A DNA stretch of 54,723 bases. Origin: Deltaproteobacteria bacterium (lineage in GTDB: Bacteria; Desulfobacterota; Syntrophia; Syntrophales; JAIPED01). The position numbers and the translations under genes were made by a program. The notes under the pieces were generated by a model. That model made no database searches. It was not told where the DNA came from and saw nothing but the letters and a program-made list of their open reading frames with translations. The DNA is taken from positions 1-54,723 of the forward strand of contig JAIPED010000005.1 of NCBI GenBank assembly GCA_021737325.1. The letters are read 5' to 3'. This document shows positions 10,587-19,925 of this stretch, one piece after another; within the stretch, counting starts at the first letter, position 1, and every line of letters starts with the position of its first letter.

Positions 10587-12010
10587 GCATCAAAGAGAAA
10601 CTTAAAGAAATGACGAAAGTTGCGGATGATTTTCCCGCTTCCGAGTCTGTTACGCCGCCCTCCCGTGCGAATATGGGAGAGGCAATGGCATCTCCGCTAT
10701 CCACACAAAAAAAACAGACGCTGGCAGAGTTACGAGCACGGATAGATGCGGTTGCAGGGAGAAACACTTCCGCAGCGAATTCTTCCAGCGTTTCTCGTCG
10801 GTATATTCCCCAATCGCAAAGGCAGGCTCATGCCGTAACAAGAAATGGGGGTAGCGTTAACAATGACTTGCCGCCATTATATTCGAGCTATCGTCATGAG
10901 GGCAGGGAAGTGCACAACGCGCATGGAAGTTTTTTTCTCGTGGAAGAAACGCTGGAGGGGAGCCATCGCCACGGAGATTTTATGGTGAGCGATTTTTCCC
11001 GTATCTGTACCAATTCACTGGCGATGCTTGCCGACCAAAAAGCAATAGGCGAACTTAACTGTTCTGATGCCCTTTTTTTGGATTTGGAAACAACCGGCTT
11101 ATCCGGCGGTGCGGGAACATTTCCCTTTATGATTGGTATCGGCTGGTTGGCAGATGGCAAATTTGTTGTGCAGCAACTATTTTCTCGTGATCACTCCGAG
11201 GAGAAGGCATCCCTTGCCCATCTGTTAACTGCTGTCGCCCAGCGGGGATTTTTAATTACCTTCAACGGTAAAGCCTACGATGTTAATCTCCTTGCAACCC
11301 GTTTGGTGCTTAACCGTTTTCCCAATAGTCTGGATGATATGCCCCATTTAGACCTGCTCTATTCCTGCCGACGGGTATTTAAACACCGTTTGGAGGACTG
11401 TTCGCTAAGTAGTGTGGAAGGTGGCGTACTGGGGTTTCAGCGCGGCGAAGATATTCCAGGAATGGAGATTCCCCAGCGGTATTTTGCCTGGTTAAGACGA
11501 CGCGACCCCGCTTTAGTGTCCGATATTTTTTACCATAATCGGCTGGATATTATCTCTATGGTCGGAATTGCTCTTTCGTTATCGCAAATAACGACCACAG
11601 AAGCTGTTTGCTCCGAACGGGATTTGTTAAACATGGAGCGTCTGAAGATTCAGCGGACCGACGGCGAGAAGGATCTCGCAAGGTTATTGGAGTTGGCGGA
11701 ATCAGCCGACGATTCGGTGGCGGAGGAAGCAAGAGAAACCCTCTCGGCAATATACAAGAGGGATGGCAACTGGGAAGATGCGCACCGGCTCTGGCTGAGG
11801 ATGTTAGCATCTAGGCCAAACAATTTTTTGGCCGTGGAAGAACTTGCCAAATACTATGAACATCGCGAGCGTCGCTACTTAAAGGCAATTGATATCCTTG
11901 AAGAGTTCATTCAAACAGCAGGTTTTATTGCCAGTGAGAGGCGCGAGATTATAGCTCGCAGGTTAAAAAGGCTAAACAGGAAGATCAATGAGAAAGATTC
12001 TGGTTGTTGA
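10583..12010 (+). CDS. YprB-like ribonuclease H-fold protein with TPR-like C-terminus
   Basis: The central domain (about residues 160-335) is an RNase_H_2 / YprB exonuclease-like fold of the DEDD superfamily. Acidic positions are visible in [23 protein letters not shown] and [10 protein letters not shown]. The first 150 residues are low-complexity and polar. The C-terminal 110 residues look like TPR helices ([30 protein letters not shown]). The substrate is not known for this family; a nuclease acting on nucleic acid is inferred. Its ATG overlaps the stop of the sigma-54 activator (ATGA), and its end overlaps the start of phoB by 23 bp, so translation of all three genes is likely coupled. Confidence 0.8.
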   Translation: MSIKEKLKEMTKVADDFPASESVTPPSRANMGEAMASPLSTQKKQTLAELRARIDAVAGRNTSAANSSSVSRRYIPQSQRQAHAVTRNGGSVNNDLPPLYSSYRHEGREVHNAHGSFFLVEETLEGSHRHGDFMVSDFSRICTNSLAMLADQKAIGELNCSDALFLDLETTGLSGGAGTFPFMIGIGWLADGKFVVQQLFSRDHSEEKASLAHLLTAVAQRGFLITFNGKAYDVNLLATRLVLNRFPNSLDDMPHLDLLYSCRRVFKHRLEDCSLSSVEGGVLGFQRGEDIPGMEIPQRYFAWLRRRDPALVSDIFYHNRLDIISMVGIALSLSQITTTEAVCSERDLLNMERLKIQRTDGEKDLARLLELAESADDSVAEEARETLSAIYKRDGNWEDAHRLWLRMLASRPNNFLAVEELAKYYEHRERRYLKAIDILEEFIQTAGFIASERREIIARRLKRLNRKINEKDSGC

Positions 12011-12683
12011 AGACGAAAGGGATATCGCAGAGATGGTCGCCTATAGCCTAAAGCGGGAGGGTTTTGCGGTAAAAATAGTTGGTGACGGCGATTTGGCTCT
12101 TAGTTCTACCTTGGATTACAAGCCGAGCATGGTTTTGCTTGATCTAATGCTTCCCGGAATTGATGGCCAAGAGGTCTGTCGGCAACTTAAGCGCAATCCG
12201 CTAACAGAAAAAATACCGGTGATTATGATTACGGCAAAAACCGATGTGGTGGACAAAATTGTTGGGTTGGAAATCGGTGCTGATGATTACATCACGAAAC
12301 CATTTGATATTCGTGAGCTTATCGCCAGGGTGCGGACGGTTTTCCGCCGTTTTGATCTAACTTTGACACAATCCGGCGAGGTTTTTGCCTCTGCGGGGTT
12401 ATTGCTTGATTATCGTAACTGCGAGTTGATGGTTGATGGGAGTGAAGTGGAAATCAGCGCTACGGAATACAAATTGTTATCCCTACTTACCAAAAATCCC
12501 GGTAGGGTTTTTTCGCGGGAACAAATCCTAGACCATATTTGGCGCGATGAGGCTTTTGTTGAGCCAAGAACCGTTGATGTGCATATCGGCAGACTTCGTG
12601 CAAAGATTGAGCGGGACCGCAGAAACCCCCAATACATCATTACGGTTAGTGGCCTTGGCTACAAGTTCGTCAAGACGGAGTGA
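11988..12683 (+). CDS. phoB: Phosphate regulon response regulator PhoB
   Basis: This OmpR/PhoB-type regulator is activated by PhoR phosphorylation under phosphate limitation and binds PHO boxes. The receiver domain (1-120) shows the acidic pair E8-D9, the phospho-acceptor D52 in LLDLMLPG, and the conserved Lys in DDYITKPFD. The winged-helix domain (about 130-231) has TEYKLLSLL and VDVHIGRLRAKI. The 231-aa length is typical. It lies immediately before pstS, whose promoter carries a clear PHO box array, and the cognate kinase phoR is at the end of the same block. Confidence 0.95.
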   Translation: MRKILVVEDERDIAEMVAYSLKREGFAVKIVGDGDLALSSTLDYKPSMVLLDLMLPGIDGQEVCRQLKRNPLTEKIPVIMITAKTDVVDKIVGLEIGADDYITKPFDIRELIARVRTVFRRFDLTLTQSGEVFASAGLLLDYRNCELMVDGSEVEISATEYKLLSLLTKNPGRVFSREQILDHIWRDEAFVEPRTVDVHIGRLRAKIERDRRNPQYIITVSGLGYKFVKTE

Positions 12684-12735
12684 AATGTTGTAGCAAGGGG
12701 TTAAGAGAAGCAAAAAGCGTTTGTGATTGTTTCAG

Positions 12736-12779
12736 TTTTCACCAATTCTTCATTTCTTTGTCATCACCATGTCATAATA
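12736..12779 (+). promoter_or_regulatory. PHO box array (four 11-bp units)
   Basis: Four direct repeats lie in perfect 11-bp register: TTTTCAC (12736), TCTTCAT (12747), TTGTCAT (12758) and ATGTCAT (12769). This is the head-to-tail arrangement bound by PhoB dimers. The last two units fit the TGTCAT half-site exactly. Confidence 0.85.
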
Positions 12780-12785
12780 GTTCGG

Positions 12786-12791
12786 TATGGT
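12786..12791 (+). promoter_or_regulatory. pstS -10 element
   Basis: TATGGT begins 10 bases after the final PHO-box TGTCAT, the spacing expected when PhoB replaces the -35 contact. Transcription would start at about 12798-12800, giving a roughly 30-base leader. Confidence 0.55.
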
Positions 12792-12827
12792 CGCGGCAAC
12801 AAATTCAAAGAAAAGGAGAAAAAGACA

Positions 12828-13643
12828 GTGTTAAAAAAAATGTTCATTGCGGTATTTTGTTTGTTCGCTCTTGTCAGCCAGGTCTTTGCCAGTTCCTCCA
12901 ACATCGTTATCAAAGGTTCAACCACAGTTTTGCCGATAACGCAGGCATTGGTGGAGGCCTTCGTCACGGCGAATAAAGGGGTAAACATTTCCGTTTCTGG
13001 GGCGGGCTCCGGAGATGGTATCAAAGCGATTATTGATGGCACCACGGACATCGCACAATCTTCGCGCCCCATGACGGAAAAAGAGATTGCTCTGTTGCGG
13101 ACAAAAGGGGGTGAGGTGGTGGAATATATAGTGGGTCTTGATGCGCTTACCCCGGTTGTCCATCCGAGTAATGGTGTTGTAAACTTGAGCCTTGATCAGT
13201 TGAACCAGATATACCAAGGCAAAATTAGAAATTGGCAGGAAGTCGGCGGGGTGGACAGACCTATTGTAGTCGTTTCTCGCGATACCTCTTCGGGAACATT
13301 TGAGTCTTGGCATCACTTTGTAATGAGGGGCAGTAAAGTTACTCCAAGGGCGCAGATGCTCGCTTCTAGCGGTGCGGTGTATGCAGCGGTGTCCAAAAAT
13401 CCTAACGCCATTGGCTATATTGGTATGGGTTATGTCAAAGACGGGGTGAAGGCGGTTAGTGTTGATGGTGTTGTTGCCAGCCTTGCCAATGTGCAGGCGA
13501 AAAAGTTCCCCATTGCCCGCGAGCTATACTTTTACACCAACGGTGCTCCCCAGGGGATGGTTGCTCAGTTTATGCAGTTTGCTCTAGGTAAGGAAGGGCA
13601 AAGAATCGTGGCTAGGGAGGGTTTCATTCCCGTATTAAAGTAA
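12828..13643 (+). CDS. pstS: Phosphate ABC transporter, periplasmic phosphate-binding protein PstS
   Basis: It captures phosphate in the periplasm for PstCAB. The chosen GTG start follows AAAGGAG at good spacing and begins a clear signal peptide (MLKKMF, a hydrophobic core, VFAS cleavage region). The mature part has IKGSTTVLPITQALVEAF, GAGSGDGIKAIIDGTTDIAQSSRPM, VVSRDTSSGTFESWHHF and NPNAIGYIGMGYV, all standard for PstS. The protein is 271 aa. An open frame extends upstream to 12723 but would run through the PHO box and lose the signal peptide position, so it was not used. Confidence 0.95.
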   Translation: MLKKMFIAVFCLFALVSQVFASSSNIVIKGSTTVLPITQALVEAFVTANKGVNISVSGAGSGDGIKAIIDGTTDIAQSSRPMTEKEIALLRTKGGEVVEYIVGLDALTPVVHPSNGVVNLSLDQLNQIYQGKIRNWQEVGGVDRPIVVVSRDTSSGTFESWHHFVMRGSKVTPRAQMLASSGAVYAAVSKNPNAIGYIGMGYVKDGVKAVSVDGVVASLANVQAKKFPIARELYFYTNGAPQGMVAQFMQFALGKEGQRIVAREGFIPVLK

Positions 13644-13664
13644 TTTGGTAGCATAATAATTACG

Positions 13665-13693
13665 GCCGTTTGTGCACAGCATGCGCAAACGGC
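13665..13693 (+). terminator. Hairpin between pstS and pstC
   Basis: GCCGTTTG (13665-13672) pairs with CAAACGGC (13686-13693). No U run follows. A stem at this place often limits read-through or protects the pstS mRNA, so that the binding protein is made in excess over the membrane subunits. Confidence 0.5.
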
Positions 13694-13865
13694 AATGATA
13701 TGAAAATGGCGTAAAGTTTTTTTGTTTGGTGTACCCCATGACGGAGTGCATTTGTAAATGGCGGTAGCCTTGGCAGTGAAGTTTTTAACGGGATCTAAAA
13801 TTTCCAAGCTGTTCTATGGATGTTTTTCTTTGGCCTTTTCTGCCATGGAGGAAATAGGAGCACAG

Positions 13866-14006
13866 ATGGAGGGAGAAAGATTGAAGCATCTACGGAGGAA
13901 TTTTTCCACGACACCGTTAACTTTTTTATCGCTTAAAGCGATGGAGCTAACGCAACCTGCCAGCGACGAAAACAAGAGATGCCGGGAGGAAGCAAATGAA
14001 ACCTAA
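13866..14006 (+). CDS. Possible small ORF ahead of pstC
   Basis: A 46-codon frame starts at an ATG preceded by GGAGGAAATAGGAG and ends 11 bases inside pstC. The product is polar (starts MEGERLKHLRR) with no recognised domain. The frame is open further upstream to 13758. It could be a translationally coupled leader or a chance ORF in the 352-bp pstS-pstC gap. Confidence 0.25.
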   Translation: MEGERLKHLRRNFSTTPLTFLSLKAMELTQPASDENKRCREEANET

Positions 14007-14904
14007 CCACATCTTCTTCAGCAGAGAGACGAAAGAGCGAATCATCAAGAGGTTTTTTCTGTTTTGTGCGTTTATCTCCGTGGGAGTGCTGGCGCTAATA
14101 CTGTTTTCCCTTTTTCACGGGGGTATGCCGCTTTTTGAGACAGTTAACATCAAATCGTTTTTGTTGGGGATGGAATGGTACCCGACTTTTGAACCACCCG
14201 AGTTCGGCATTTTTCCCCTGATAATTGGTTCCCTTATTGTTACGACTATTTCTACCTGCATTGCGGTTCCTTTAAGTATTTTGCTGGCGGTTTTTACCGC
14301 TGAGGTTGCCCCTGATTATTTAAAAAATACGGTAAAGGTTATTATTGAGTTGCTTGCGGGATTACCTTCGGTGGTCTTGGGATTTTTTGGAATGGTGGTT
14401 ATCGCACCCATACTTCAAGATAGCTTTAATCTGCCAAGCGGCCTTAACATCATCAACGCTTCCCTCATCCTTTCGATAATGGTTGTTCCCACAATTGCCA
14501 GCCTTTCCGATGATGCTTTAAGGGCGGTTCCCAAGGAATATAAGGAAGCTTCCTACGCGCTGGGTGCCACACGGTTTGAAACCATTGCCTTTGTCATTAT
14601 TCCCGGAGCGCTTTCCGGGATATTCACCGCGATAATTTTAGGGATGGCTCGTGCTATTGGTGAGACGATGGTTGTTTTGATGGTTGCTGGCGGCGCGGGG
14701 GCAATTCCAGAAAGCATCTTTGATTCGGTAAGGCCCATGCCGGCGAGTATCGCCGCGGAAATGGGCGAAGCACCGCGCAACGGCCTCCATTACCATGCCT
14801 TGTTTGCCATTGGGATGGTGCTTTTTTTCATCACTCTGGCCTTTAATATTGTTGCCGACTATGTTTCCCGACGCTTCAAGGAAGGGGGTTCATCCTCGTT
14901 ATGA
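13996..14904 (+). CDS. pstC: Phosphate ABC transporter permease PstC
   Basis: This inner-membrane permease forms the phosphate channel with PstA. It is 302 aa with about six hydrophobic segments. The binding-protein-dependent transport signature is seen in DDALRAVPKEYKEASYALGATRFETIAFVIIPGA, the EAA loop that docks on PstB. The ATG follows GGGAGGAAG. Its last 4 bases overlap the pstA start (ATGA), so the two are translated together. Confidence 0.94.
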   Translation: MKPNHIFFSRETKERIIKRFFLFCAFISVGVLALILFSLFHGGMPLFETVNIKSFLLGMEWYPTFEPPEFGIFPLIIGSLIVTTISTCIAVPLSILLAVFTAEVAPDYLKNTVKVIIELLAGLPSVVLGFFGMVVIAPILQDSFNLPSGLNIINASLILSIMVVPTIASLSDDALRAVPKEYKEASYALGATRFETIAFVIIPGALSGIFTAIILGMARAIGETMVVLMVAGGAGAIPESIFDSVRPMPASIAAEMGEAPRNGLHYHALFAIGMVLFFITLAFNIVADYVSRRFKEGGSSSL

Positions 14905-15788
14905 TTAGTGCAAACAAACACGGCTTTACCCTGTCGAAGTGGCGTTATCTAAAACAGGATATTTTTCTTGTGAGTGTATGGTTTTCCGCACTTTTATTGG
15001 CAGGAATAGTCATAGCAATCTTTGGTTACATTATCATCAACGGTATCGGCGCTATCAACTGGGAATTTTTAACCACTCCGCCTCGGGAGATGATGACCAA
15101 GGGCGGGATCATGCCCGCAATAGTGGGTACTTTTTATCTTACATGTGGAGCTCTTCTTGTCGCCCTGCCTTTGGGAGTTGCTGCCGCAATATACCTTGCG
15201 GAGTACGCCAAGGATGGTTCTGTGGTGCGTTTTATCCGCATCATGATAAACTGTCTTGCTGGTGTTCCCTCGGTTGTTTTTGGGCTTTTCGGTTTGGGGT
15301 TTTTCGTCATTTTTCTTGGTTTTGGTTCATCGATTCTGGCAGGATCTTTAACTCTAGGCTGTATCATCCTGCCAACGATAATTTCCGCAAGTGAAGAAGC
15401 GATAAAATCCGTTCCGCAGACCTTTCGCGAGGCTTCGCTTGCCCTGGGTATTTCCAAATGGCAGACGATACAAAAAATAGTGCTTCCTGTGGCTCTTTCC
15501 GGGATTATGACGGGTTCCGTTTTAAGCGTAGGGAGAGCCGCGGGAGAAACCGCGCCGATAATGTTTACGGCGGCAACATTTTTTACAACGCAACTACCAG
15601 AATCAATCTTTGACGAGGTGATGGCATTACCGTATCACATATATGTTCTGGCGACGGCGGGAACATATATTGAAGAGACGCGGCCGTTGCAATACGGAGC
15701 GGTCCTCGTGCTCATATCGTTGATATTTATGATTAATATTGGCGCTATCCTATTAAGGATTTATTCACGGAAAAACAAGAGGTGGTAG
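14901..15788 (+). CDS. pstA: Phosphate ABC transporter permease PstA
   Basis: This is the second membrane subunit of the high-affinity phosphate transporter. The 295-aa protein has about six transmembrane segments and an EAA loop (EEAIKSVPQTFREASLALGISKWQTIQKIVLP). AGETAPIMFTAA near the end is typical of PstA. It overlaps pstC by 4 bp and is followed by pstB after 6 bp. Confidence 0.94.
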   Translation: MISANKHGFTLSKWRYLKQDIFLVSVWFSALLLAGIVIAIFGYIIINGIGAINWEFLTTPPREMMTKGGIMPAIVGTFYLTCGALLVALPLGVAAAIYLAEYAKDGSVVRFIRIMINCLAGVPSVVFGLFGLGFFVIFLGFGSSILAGSLTLGCIILPTIISASEEAIKSVPQTFREASLALGISKWQTIQKIVLPVALSGIMTGSVLSVGRAAGETAPIMFTAATFFTTQLPESIFDEVMALPYHIYVLATAGTYIEETRPLQYGAVLVLISLIFMINIGAILLRIYSRKNKRW

Positions 15789-15794
15789 ATTACG

Positions 15795-16556
15795 ATGAAC
15801 GAACAACCAATTATTAGTGTGCGGAATGTTAATTTCTATTACGATTCATTCCATGCTTTAAAGGATATTTCCTTGGATTTTGCCCCCAATAGCGTAACGG
15901 CGCTAATTGGTCCCTCGGGTTGCGGCAAATCCACCTTGTTGCGTTTACTTAACCGTATGAATGACTTAATTGATAAGATCCGTTTGGAAGGGGAGATTAT
16001 CTTTGAGGGCAAGAATATCTATGATCCTGGGGTCGATCCTGTTGAGGTACGCAAACGGATTGGTATGGTTTTTCAAAAGCCCAACCCCTTTCCGAAGACG
16101 ATTTACAAAAACATCTCCTATGCGCCGAAATTATCAGGAGTGAACAATAGCGACGAATTGGATGCGGTTGTTGAACAGAGCCTTCGTCAAGCGGTTTTAT
16201 GGGATGAGGTGAAGGACATCCTTAACCGCTCGGCGATGACGCTTTCTGGAGGGCAGCAACAGCGCTTGTGTATCGCTCGCGCTTTGGCGATGAAGCCCGA
16301 TATCATTCTGATGGACGAGCCAACATCCGCGCTTGATCCCATATCTACGGCAAAGATAGAGGAACTGATTGATGAGCTCAAAAAGGATTACACCATCATC
16401 ATTGTAACTCATAATATGCAGCAGGCGGCGCGAGTCTCCGATAAAACGGGATTTTTCTATCTTGGCTCTTTAATTGAGTACGATGTTACAAAGAAGATCT
16501 TCACCATGCCGCAGGTTAAGCAAACGGAAGATTACATAACAGGACGCTTTGGCTAG
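15795..16556 (+). CDS. pstB: Phosphate ABC transporter ATPase PstB
   Basis: The cytoplasmic ATPase powers phosphate uptake through PstCA. It has Walker [10 protein letters not shown] (about residues 36-44), the Q-loop [15 protein letters not shown], the ABC signature LSGGQQQR, Walker [14 protein letters not shown] and the switch His in VTHNMQQA. The length (253 aa) and the QKPNPFP motif are specific for PstB. Confidence 0.96.
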   Translation: MNEQPIISVRNVNFYYDSFHALKDISLDFAPNSVTALIGPSGCGKSTLLRLLNRMNDLIDKIRLEGEIIFEGKNIYDPGVDPVEVRKRIGMVFQKPNPFPKTIYKNISYAPKLSGVNNSDELDAVVEQSLRQAVLWDEVKDILNRSAMTLSGGQQQRLCIARALAMKPDIILMDEPTSALDPISTAKIEELIDELKKDYTIIIVTHNMQQAARVSDKTGFFYLGSLIEYDVTKKIFTMPQVKQTEDYITGRFG

Positions 16557-16588
16557 GCAATGATTGCTGATAAAATAAGGAGAAAACA

Positions 16589-17263
16589 ATGACCACTTTT
16601 GCGACAAAGCATACCAATGTGCAGTATGAAAGGGAGCTTTCGGAGGTTAAGGAGAACATCGTTTACGCGGGGATGCTCACAGAAAAAGCGATTGAGAAAT
16701 GTATCAAAGCGCTTTTGGAACGGAATTCCTCCTTGGCCAATGAAGTTATTAAGGAAGACGCTAACATTGATGCCATTGATATGAAAATAGAGGAACAGTG
16801 CATCAATATCCTTGCGCTTCGTCAACCAACCGCTCGGGATCTGCGTTTTATTACCACCGCGATAAAGATAAACGGACACCTAGAAAGAATCGGCGACATG
16901 GCATCCAATATCGCCCGCAAGGTGATAATCCTCAACGAAGAGCCGCAACTAAAGCCCTACATTGATATTCCTCGGATGGCGCAAGCCACGAGGAAGATGA
17001 TTAGAGACGGATTGGATGCTTTTATGAATGGCGATATGGAATTAGCAAGAGAGGTGCGGGAAGCCGATGAAATAATAGACTCGTTGAATGAACAAATTTT
17101 TCGGGAGTTGCTAACATTTATGATCCAAGACCCTAGGACTATTCATCGGGCGATTATAATTTCACAGGTATCAAAGAATCTCGAGCGCATTGCCGATCAC
17201 GCCAAGAGCGTTGCCGATATGGTCATTTACATGGTTACAGGGCAGAATGTTCGCCACGAGTAG
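16589..17263 (+). CDS. phoU: Phosphate signalling protein PhoU
   Basis: PhoU links the Pst transporter to PhoR, keeping the kinase off when phosphate is high. This 224-aa protein has two repeated three-helix PhoU domains, each with the metal-binding style motif (ERIGDMASNIAR near residue 105 and ERIADHAKSVADMVIYM near residue 205). A ribosome binding site AAGGAG precedes the ATG. The phoR gene starts 2 bases after its stop. Confidence 0.95.
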   Translation: MTTFATKHTNVQYERELSEVKENIVYAGMLTEKAIEKCIKALLERNSSLANEVIKEDANIDAIDMKIEEQCINILALRQPTARDLRFITTAIKINGHLERIGDMASNIARKVIILNEEPQLKPYIDIPRMAQATRKMIRDGLDAFMNGDMELAREVREADEIIDSLNEQIFRELLTFMIQDPRTIHRAIIISQVSKNLERIADHAKSVADMVIYMVTGQNVRHE

Positions 17264-17265
17264 CA

Positions 17266-19002
17266 ATGAAAAAAAACCTCTACATTAAAATATTGGTAGG
17301 CTATCTGTTGGTAGCTTCCTTCGCGATCTCTCTCCTGTGGTTAATTGGGATAGTTGGCATTCGTAACGGTGCAACGGAACGGTTACAAAAGGAAATGCGT
17401 GGCTATGCGGAGATGCTGGCGAACACGAATGCCAGCAATGAAGAGTCCATCGTCGCCTTCTCCGAGGCAATTGCTTGTCAGATAACGGTCATTGATAGCG
17501 CGGGAGAGGTGATTGCCGCTAGCGAACAGAAGTTACCCCGAGAAGACCACTTCAACCTTCCTGAGATAATAGAAGCTCGGCTAAAGGGAACGGGTGAGGC
17601 GATTCGCCGCAATCCCTTAACCGGGGAGAAAAAAATCTACATAGCTCATTCACTACGGACAAAAGATGGTAGCATTAGCGGGTATGTTCGGGTTGCACGG
17701 TCTTTTGTGGAGATAGAAGAAGCGATTGGTGCTTTTAATAGGCTTATCCTCACTGTTTTTATCCTCTCTTTGATTCCTTGTTTGTTCTTGTCGTTACTTG
17801 TTTTACGAAGGATAATTGAGCCGATGCGCAGAATAGAAAAACACACCGCACAGATAGTGAAAGGCGAAGATCCCGGCACTTTGATAATTCCTCGTCAAGA
17901 CGAATTTAGTGGATTGGTACGGAATATCAACGAGATGTATGCGTATCAACATGAAAAGCTTGTTCAATTGCGAGAGGAGCGTCGCAAACTTGCGGCGACT
18001 TTTGCGAATTTGGAAGACGGCGTTATGCTTCTTGATAACGGCTTAAGGATTGAAGAGATAAACCCTGGGATGCTTAAATTGCTACGGAAAACGCGCAAGG
18101 AAGCGATAGGCAGGGTGCCATTGGAAATTTTACGGAGTGGGGAGTTACACAAAGCCCTCAAGGCAAATATCGCCACGGGATTGAGCCAAAACATTGAAGT
18201 AGCGATTGATGAAGCTGACCAGATTTTTTGGAACATCGGGGTTGCCTGTCTTGCCAGTAGCGTGCTCGGCAGGGAAAAAATAGTTATTGTTGCTCGCGAT
18301 ATTTCTCGAATTAAAAGATTGGAACGAAGCCGTTCTGATTTTGTCGCCAACATCGCCCACGAGCTAAAAACACCCTTGAGCGCGATTATAGGCTTTTCGC
18401 AGATGCTAGTTCGTGGCGAGGTGGAAGGAGCAAAAGAACAAGAGTTTTTGGAAAGGATTAACGCTAACGCCGCGAGGTTGGACCACTTGACGAGAGATTT
18501 GCTCACCCTCTTTGAATTGGAGTTTGGTTATGTTTCCGTGGAGATGGTGCCAGTAGCGTTAGCCCCACTCATTACAGAAGCCCTATCGTTGGTCAGCAAC
18601 AAAGAAAAAGGGCTTGCCATCACCAATAATTCTCTAGATGTTTCTATCATGGTGGATAAGGAGAAGGCGCTAACAGCTCTCATAAACATCCTATCAAACG
18701 CAATCCGCTATACAGAGCAGGGTGCGATTGCCATTGAAACCCAAATTAATGATGGTTTTGCGGTTGTTAGCATTGCCGACACGGGGATTGGCATTGATGA
18801 GCTTTTTATTGCCCGTTTGGGAGAGAGATTTTTCCGTGTTGACGGAGCTCGCTCAAGGCAGTTGGGCGGAACAGGTTTGGGGCTTTCTATAGTCAAGCAT
18901 GCCATGCGGCTTTTCGGCGGGAGGATGGAAATCCGTAGTCGTTTGGGGAAAGGAACAACCGTAAAGCTTTTTTTCCCTTGTGCGAGCGAAGGTGATCATT
19001 AG
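17266..19002 (+). CDS. phoR: Phosphate regulon sensor histidine kinase PhoR
   Basis: This membrane kinase phosphorylates PhoB. A transmembrane segment at about 8-28, an extracytoplasmic domain of about 130 residues, a second membrane segment at about 162-182, a HAMP region and a PAS domain (about 240-340) precede the kinase core. The phospho-accepting His is H365 in NIAHELKTPLSAIIGFSQML. The ATPase domain has N box NILSNAIRY, G1 DTGIGID and G2 GTGLGLSIVK. The large extracytoplasmic domain is bigger than in E. coli PhoR and resembles Gram-positive and deltaproteobacterial forms. Assignment as PhoR rests on position after phoU and the matching phoB. Confidence 0.9.
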   Translation: MKKNLYIKILVGYLLVASFAISLLWLIGIVGIRNGATERLQKEMRGYAEMLANTNASNEESIVAFSEAIACQITVIDSAGEVIAASEQKLPREDHFNLPEIIEARLKGTGEAIRRNPLTGEKKIYIAHSLRTKDGSISGYVRVARSFVEIEEAIGAFNRLILTVFILSLIPCLFLSLLVLRRIIEPMRRIEKHTAQIVKGEDPGTLIIPRQDEFSGLVRNINEMYAYQHEKLVQLREERRKLAATFANLEDGVMLLDNGLRIEEINPGMLKLLRKTRKEAIGRVPLEILRSGELHKALKANIATGLSQNIEVAIDEADQIFWNIGVACLASSVLGREKIVIVARDISRIKRLERSRSDFVANIAHELKTPLSAIIGFSQMLVRGEVEGAKEQEFLERINANAARLDHLTRDLLTLFELEFGYVSVEMVPVALAPLITEALSLVSNKEKGLAITNNSLDVSIMVDKEKALTALINILSNAIRYTEQGAIAIETQINDGFAVVSIADTGIGIDELFIARLGERFFRVDGARSRQLGGTGLGLSIVKHAMRLFGGRMEIRSRLGKGTTVKLFFPCASEGDH

Positions 19003-19096
19003 AAGCGGTATCATTTCAAATGTAAAAAAATCAGAACAGCGCCGAACTTCCCGGTAATTTTTAGGGGGAGGATGAACAAGGGTAACCAATACCTCT

Positions 19097-19888
19097 TTAT
19101 TTTGTCCCGATGGGGCAAAATTTAGTGCAATTAAAGCAGAAATACTGAAACCCGATGAACGAAGCTTGGTACAAGCTCATAAACTCGGGACTAGCAACCA
19201 TCTTTTTTTGTTCTTCAATGTCGCTCTGAGCAAACTTTTTCCAGAAGCGCATGTTTCCTGCAATACCGAACGGTTGAGAATGCTTCAAACAAAGTATCTC
19301 GTTGGTTTTTCCCTCTCCATCTAGGGCATGTCCAGGGCATTGTTCCACGCAAATGTTACAGTTGTTGCATATATTCTCTTGGCAAGGCTTATCGGGTGGC
19401 AATGGAACATCGCTGATAATGGTACAAAACAATACCCGCGCACCAAACTTGGGGTGCAGGATAAGGTTGTTTCTTCCCCAAGTGCCCAATCCTGCAGCAA
19501 ATGCCGCATGTCTTTGGGAAAATTCGGCGATCAAGCCGTAGCGATTTTCTGGGGACATTTTTAGCGGGTATGAGGGAGGGGTGGACATTGCTTTCATGGC
19601 GAATTCTTTTTCCAGATAACGGGCGAGCTTGTAGTTGCAAGGCCTAATAAATTCCATTGCGTCAAGCCTACCCCCCATTGCGAGGTACGCATTATCGCTC
19701 TCACAATTGGCAAGCTCCTTAAAAGCCATCACAATGAGTGTTTTAGCCTTGGGGAAAAAGGTGTCAATTTTGGGTGAAAGTGGGCTTTGGTAATCATCAA
19801 CAGCGCCAAAGCCAAGATCATCAACTCCCAATACCGTCAGAGCGTAGTGCCTAATCTGGGCTTTAATTTCTTCACTCACCGATCGCAA
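19097..19888 (-). CDS. QueG-like 4Fe-4S cluster protein
   Basis: The C-terminal half has a ferredoxin-like set CNNCNICVEQCPGHAL and a second C..C...CPIG group at the end, giving ligands for two 4Fe-4S clusters, as in the epoxyqueuosine-reductase-like family. At 263 aa it is clearly shorter than true QueG (about 380 aa) and lacks its HEAT-repeat tail, so a queuosine role is doubtful; a redox or electron-transfer function is inferred. It is the last gene of the minus-strand group paaK-ACT-this gene, 37 bases after the ACT gene. Confidence 0.75.
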   Translation of the reverse strand: MRSVSEEIKAQIRHYALTVLGVDDLGFGAVDDYQSPLSPKIDTFFPKAKTLIVMAFKELANCESDNAYLAMGGRLDAMEFIRPCNYKLARYLEKEFAMKAMSTPPSYPLKMSPENRYGLIAEFSQRHAAFAAGLGTWGRNNLILHPKFGARVLFCTIISDVPLPPDKPCQENICNNCNICVEQCPGHALDGEGKTNEILCLKHSQPFGIAGNMRFWKKFAQSDIEEQKKMVASPEFMSLYQASFIGFQYFCFNCTKFCPIGTK

Positions 19889-19925
19889 CCTTCTTTTGCT
19901 GGTTTATTAAAGGCTTTAAGCTCGG

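Noticed and set aside
12723-12827. Upstream extension of the pstS reading frame
   Set aside because: It would run through the PHO boxes and -10 element and would bury the signal peptide; the GTG at 12828 has a proper ribosome binding site.
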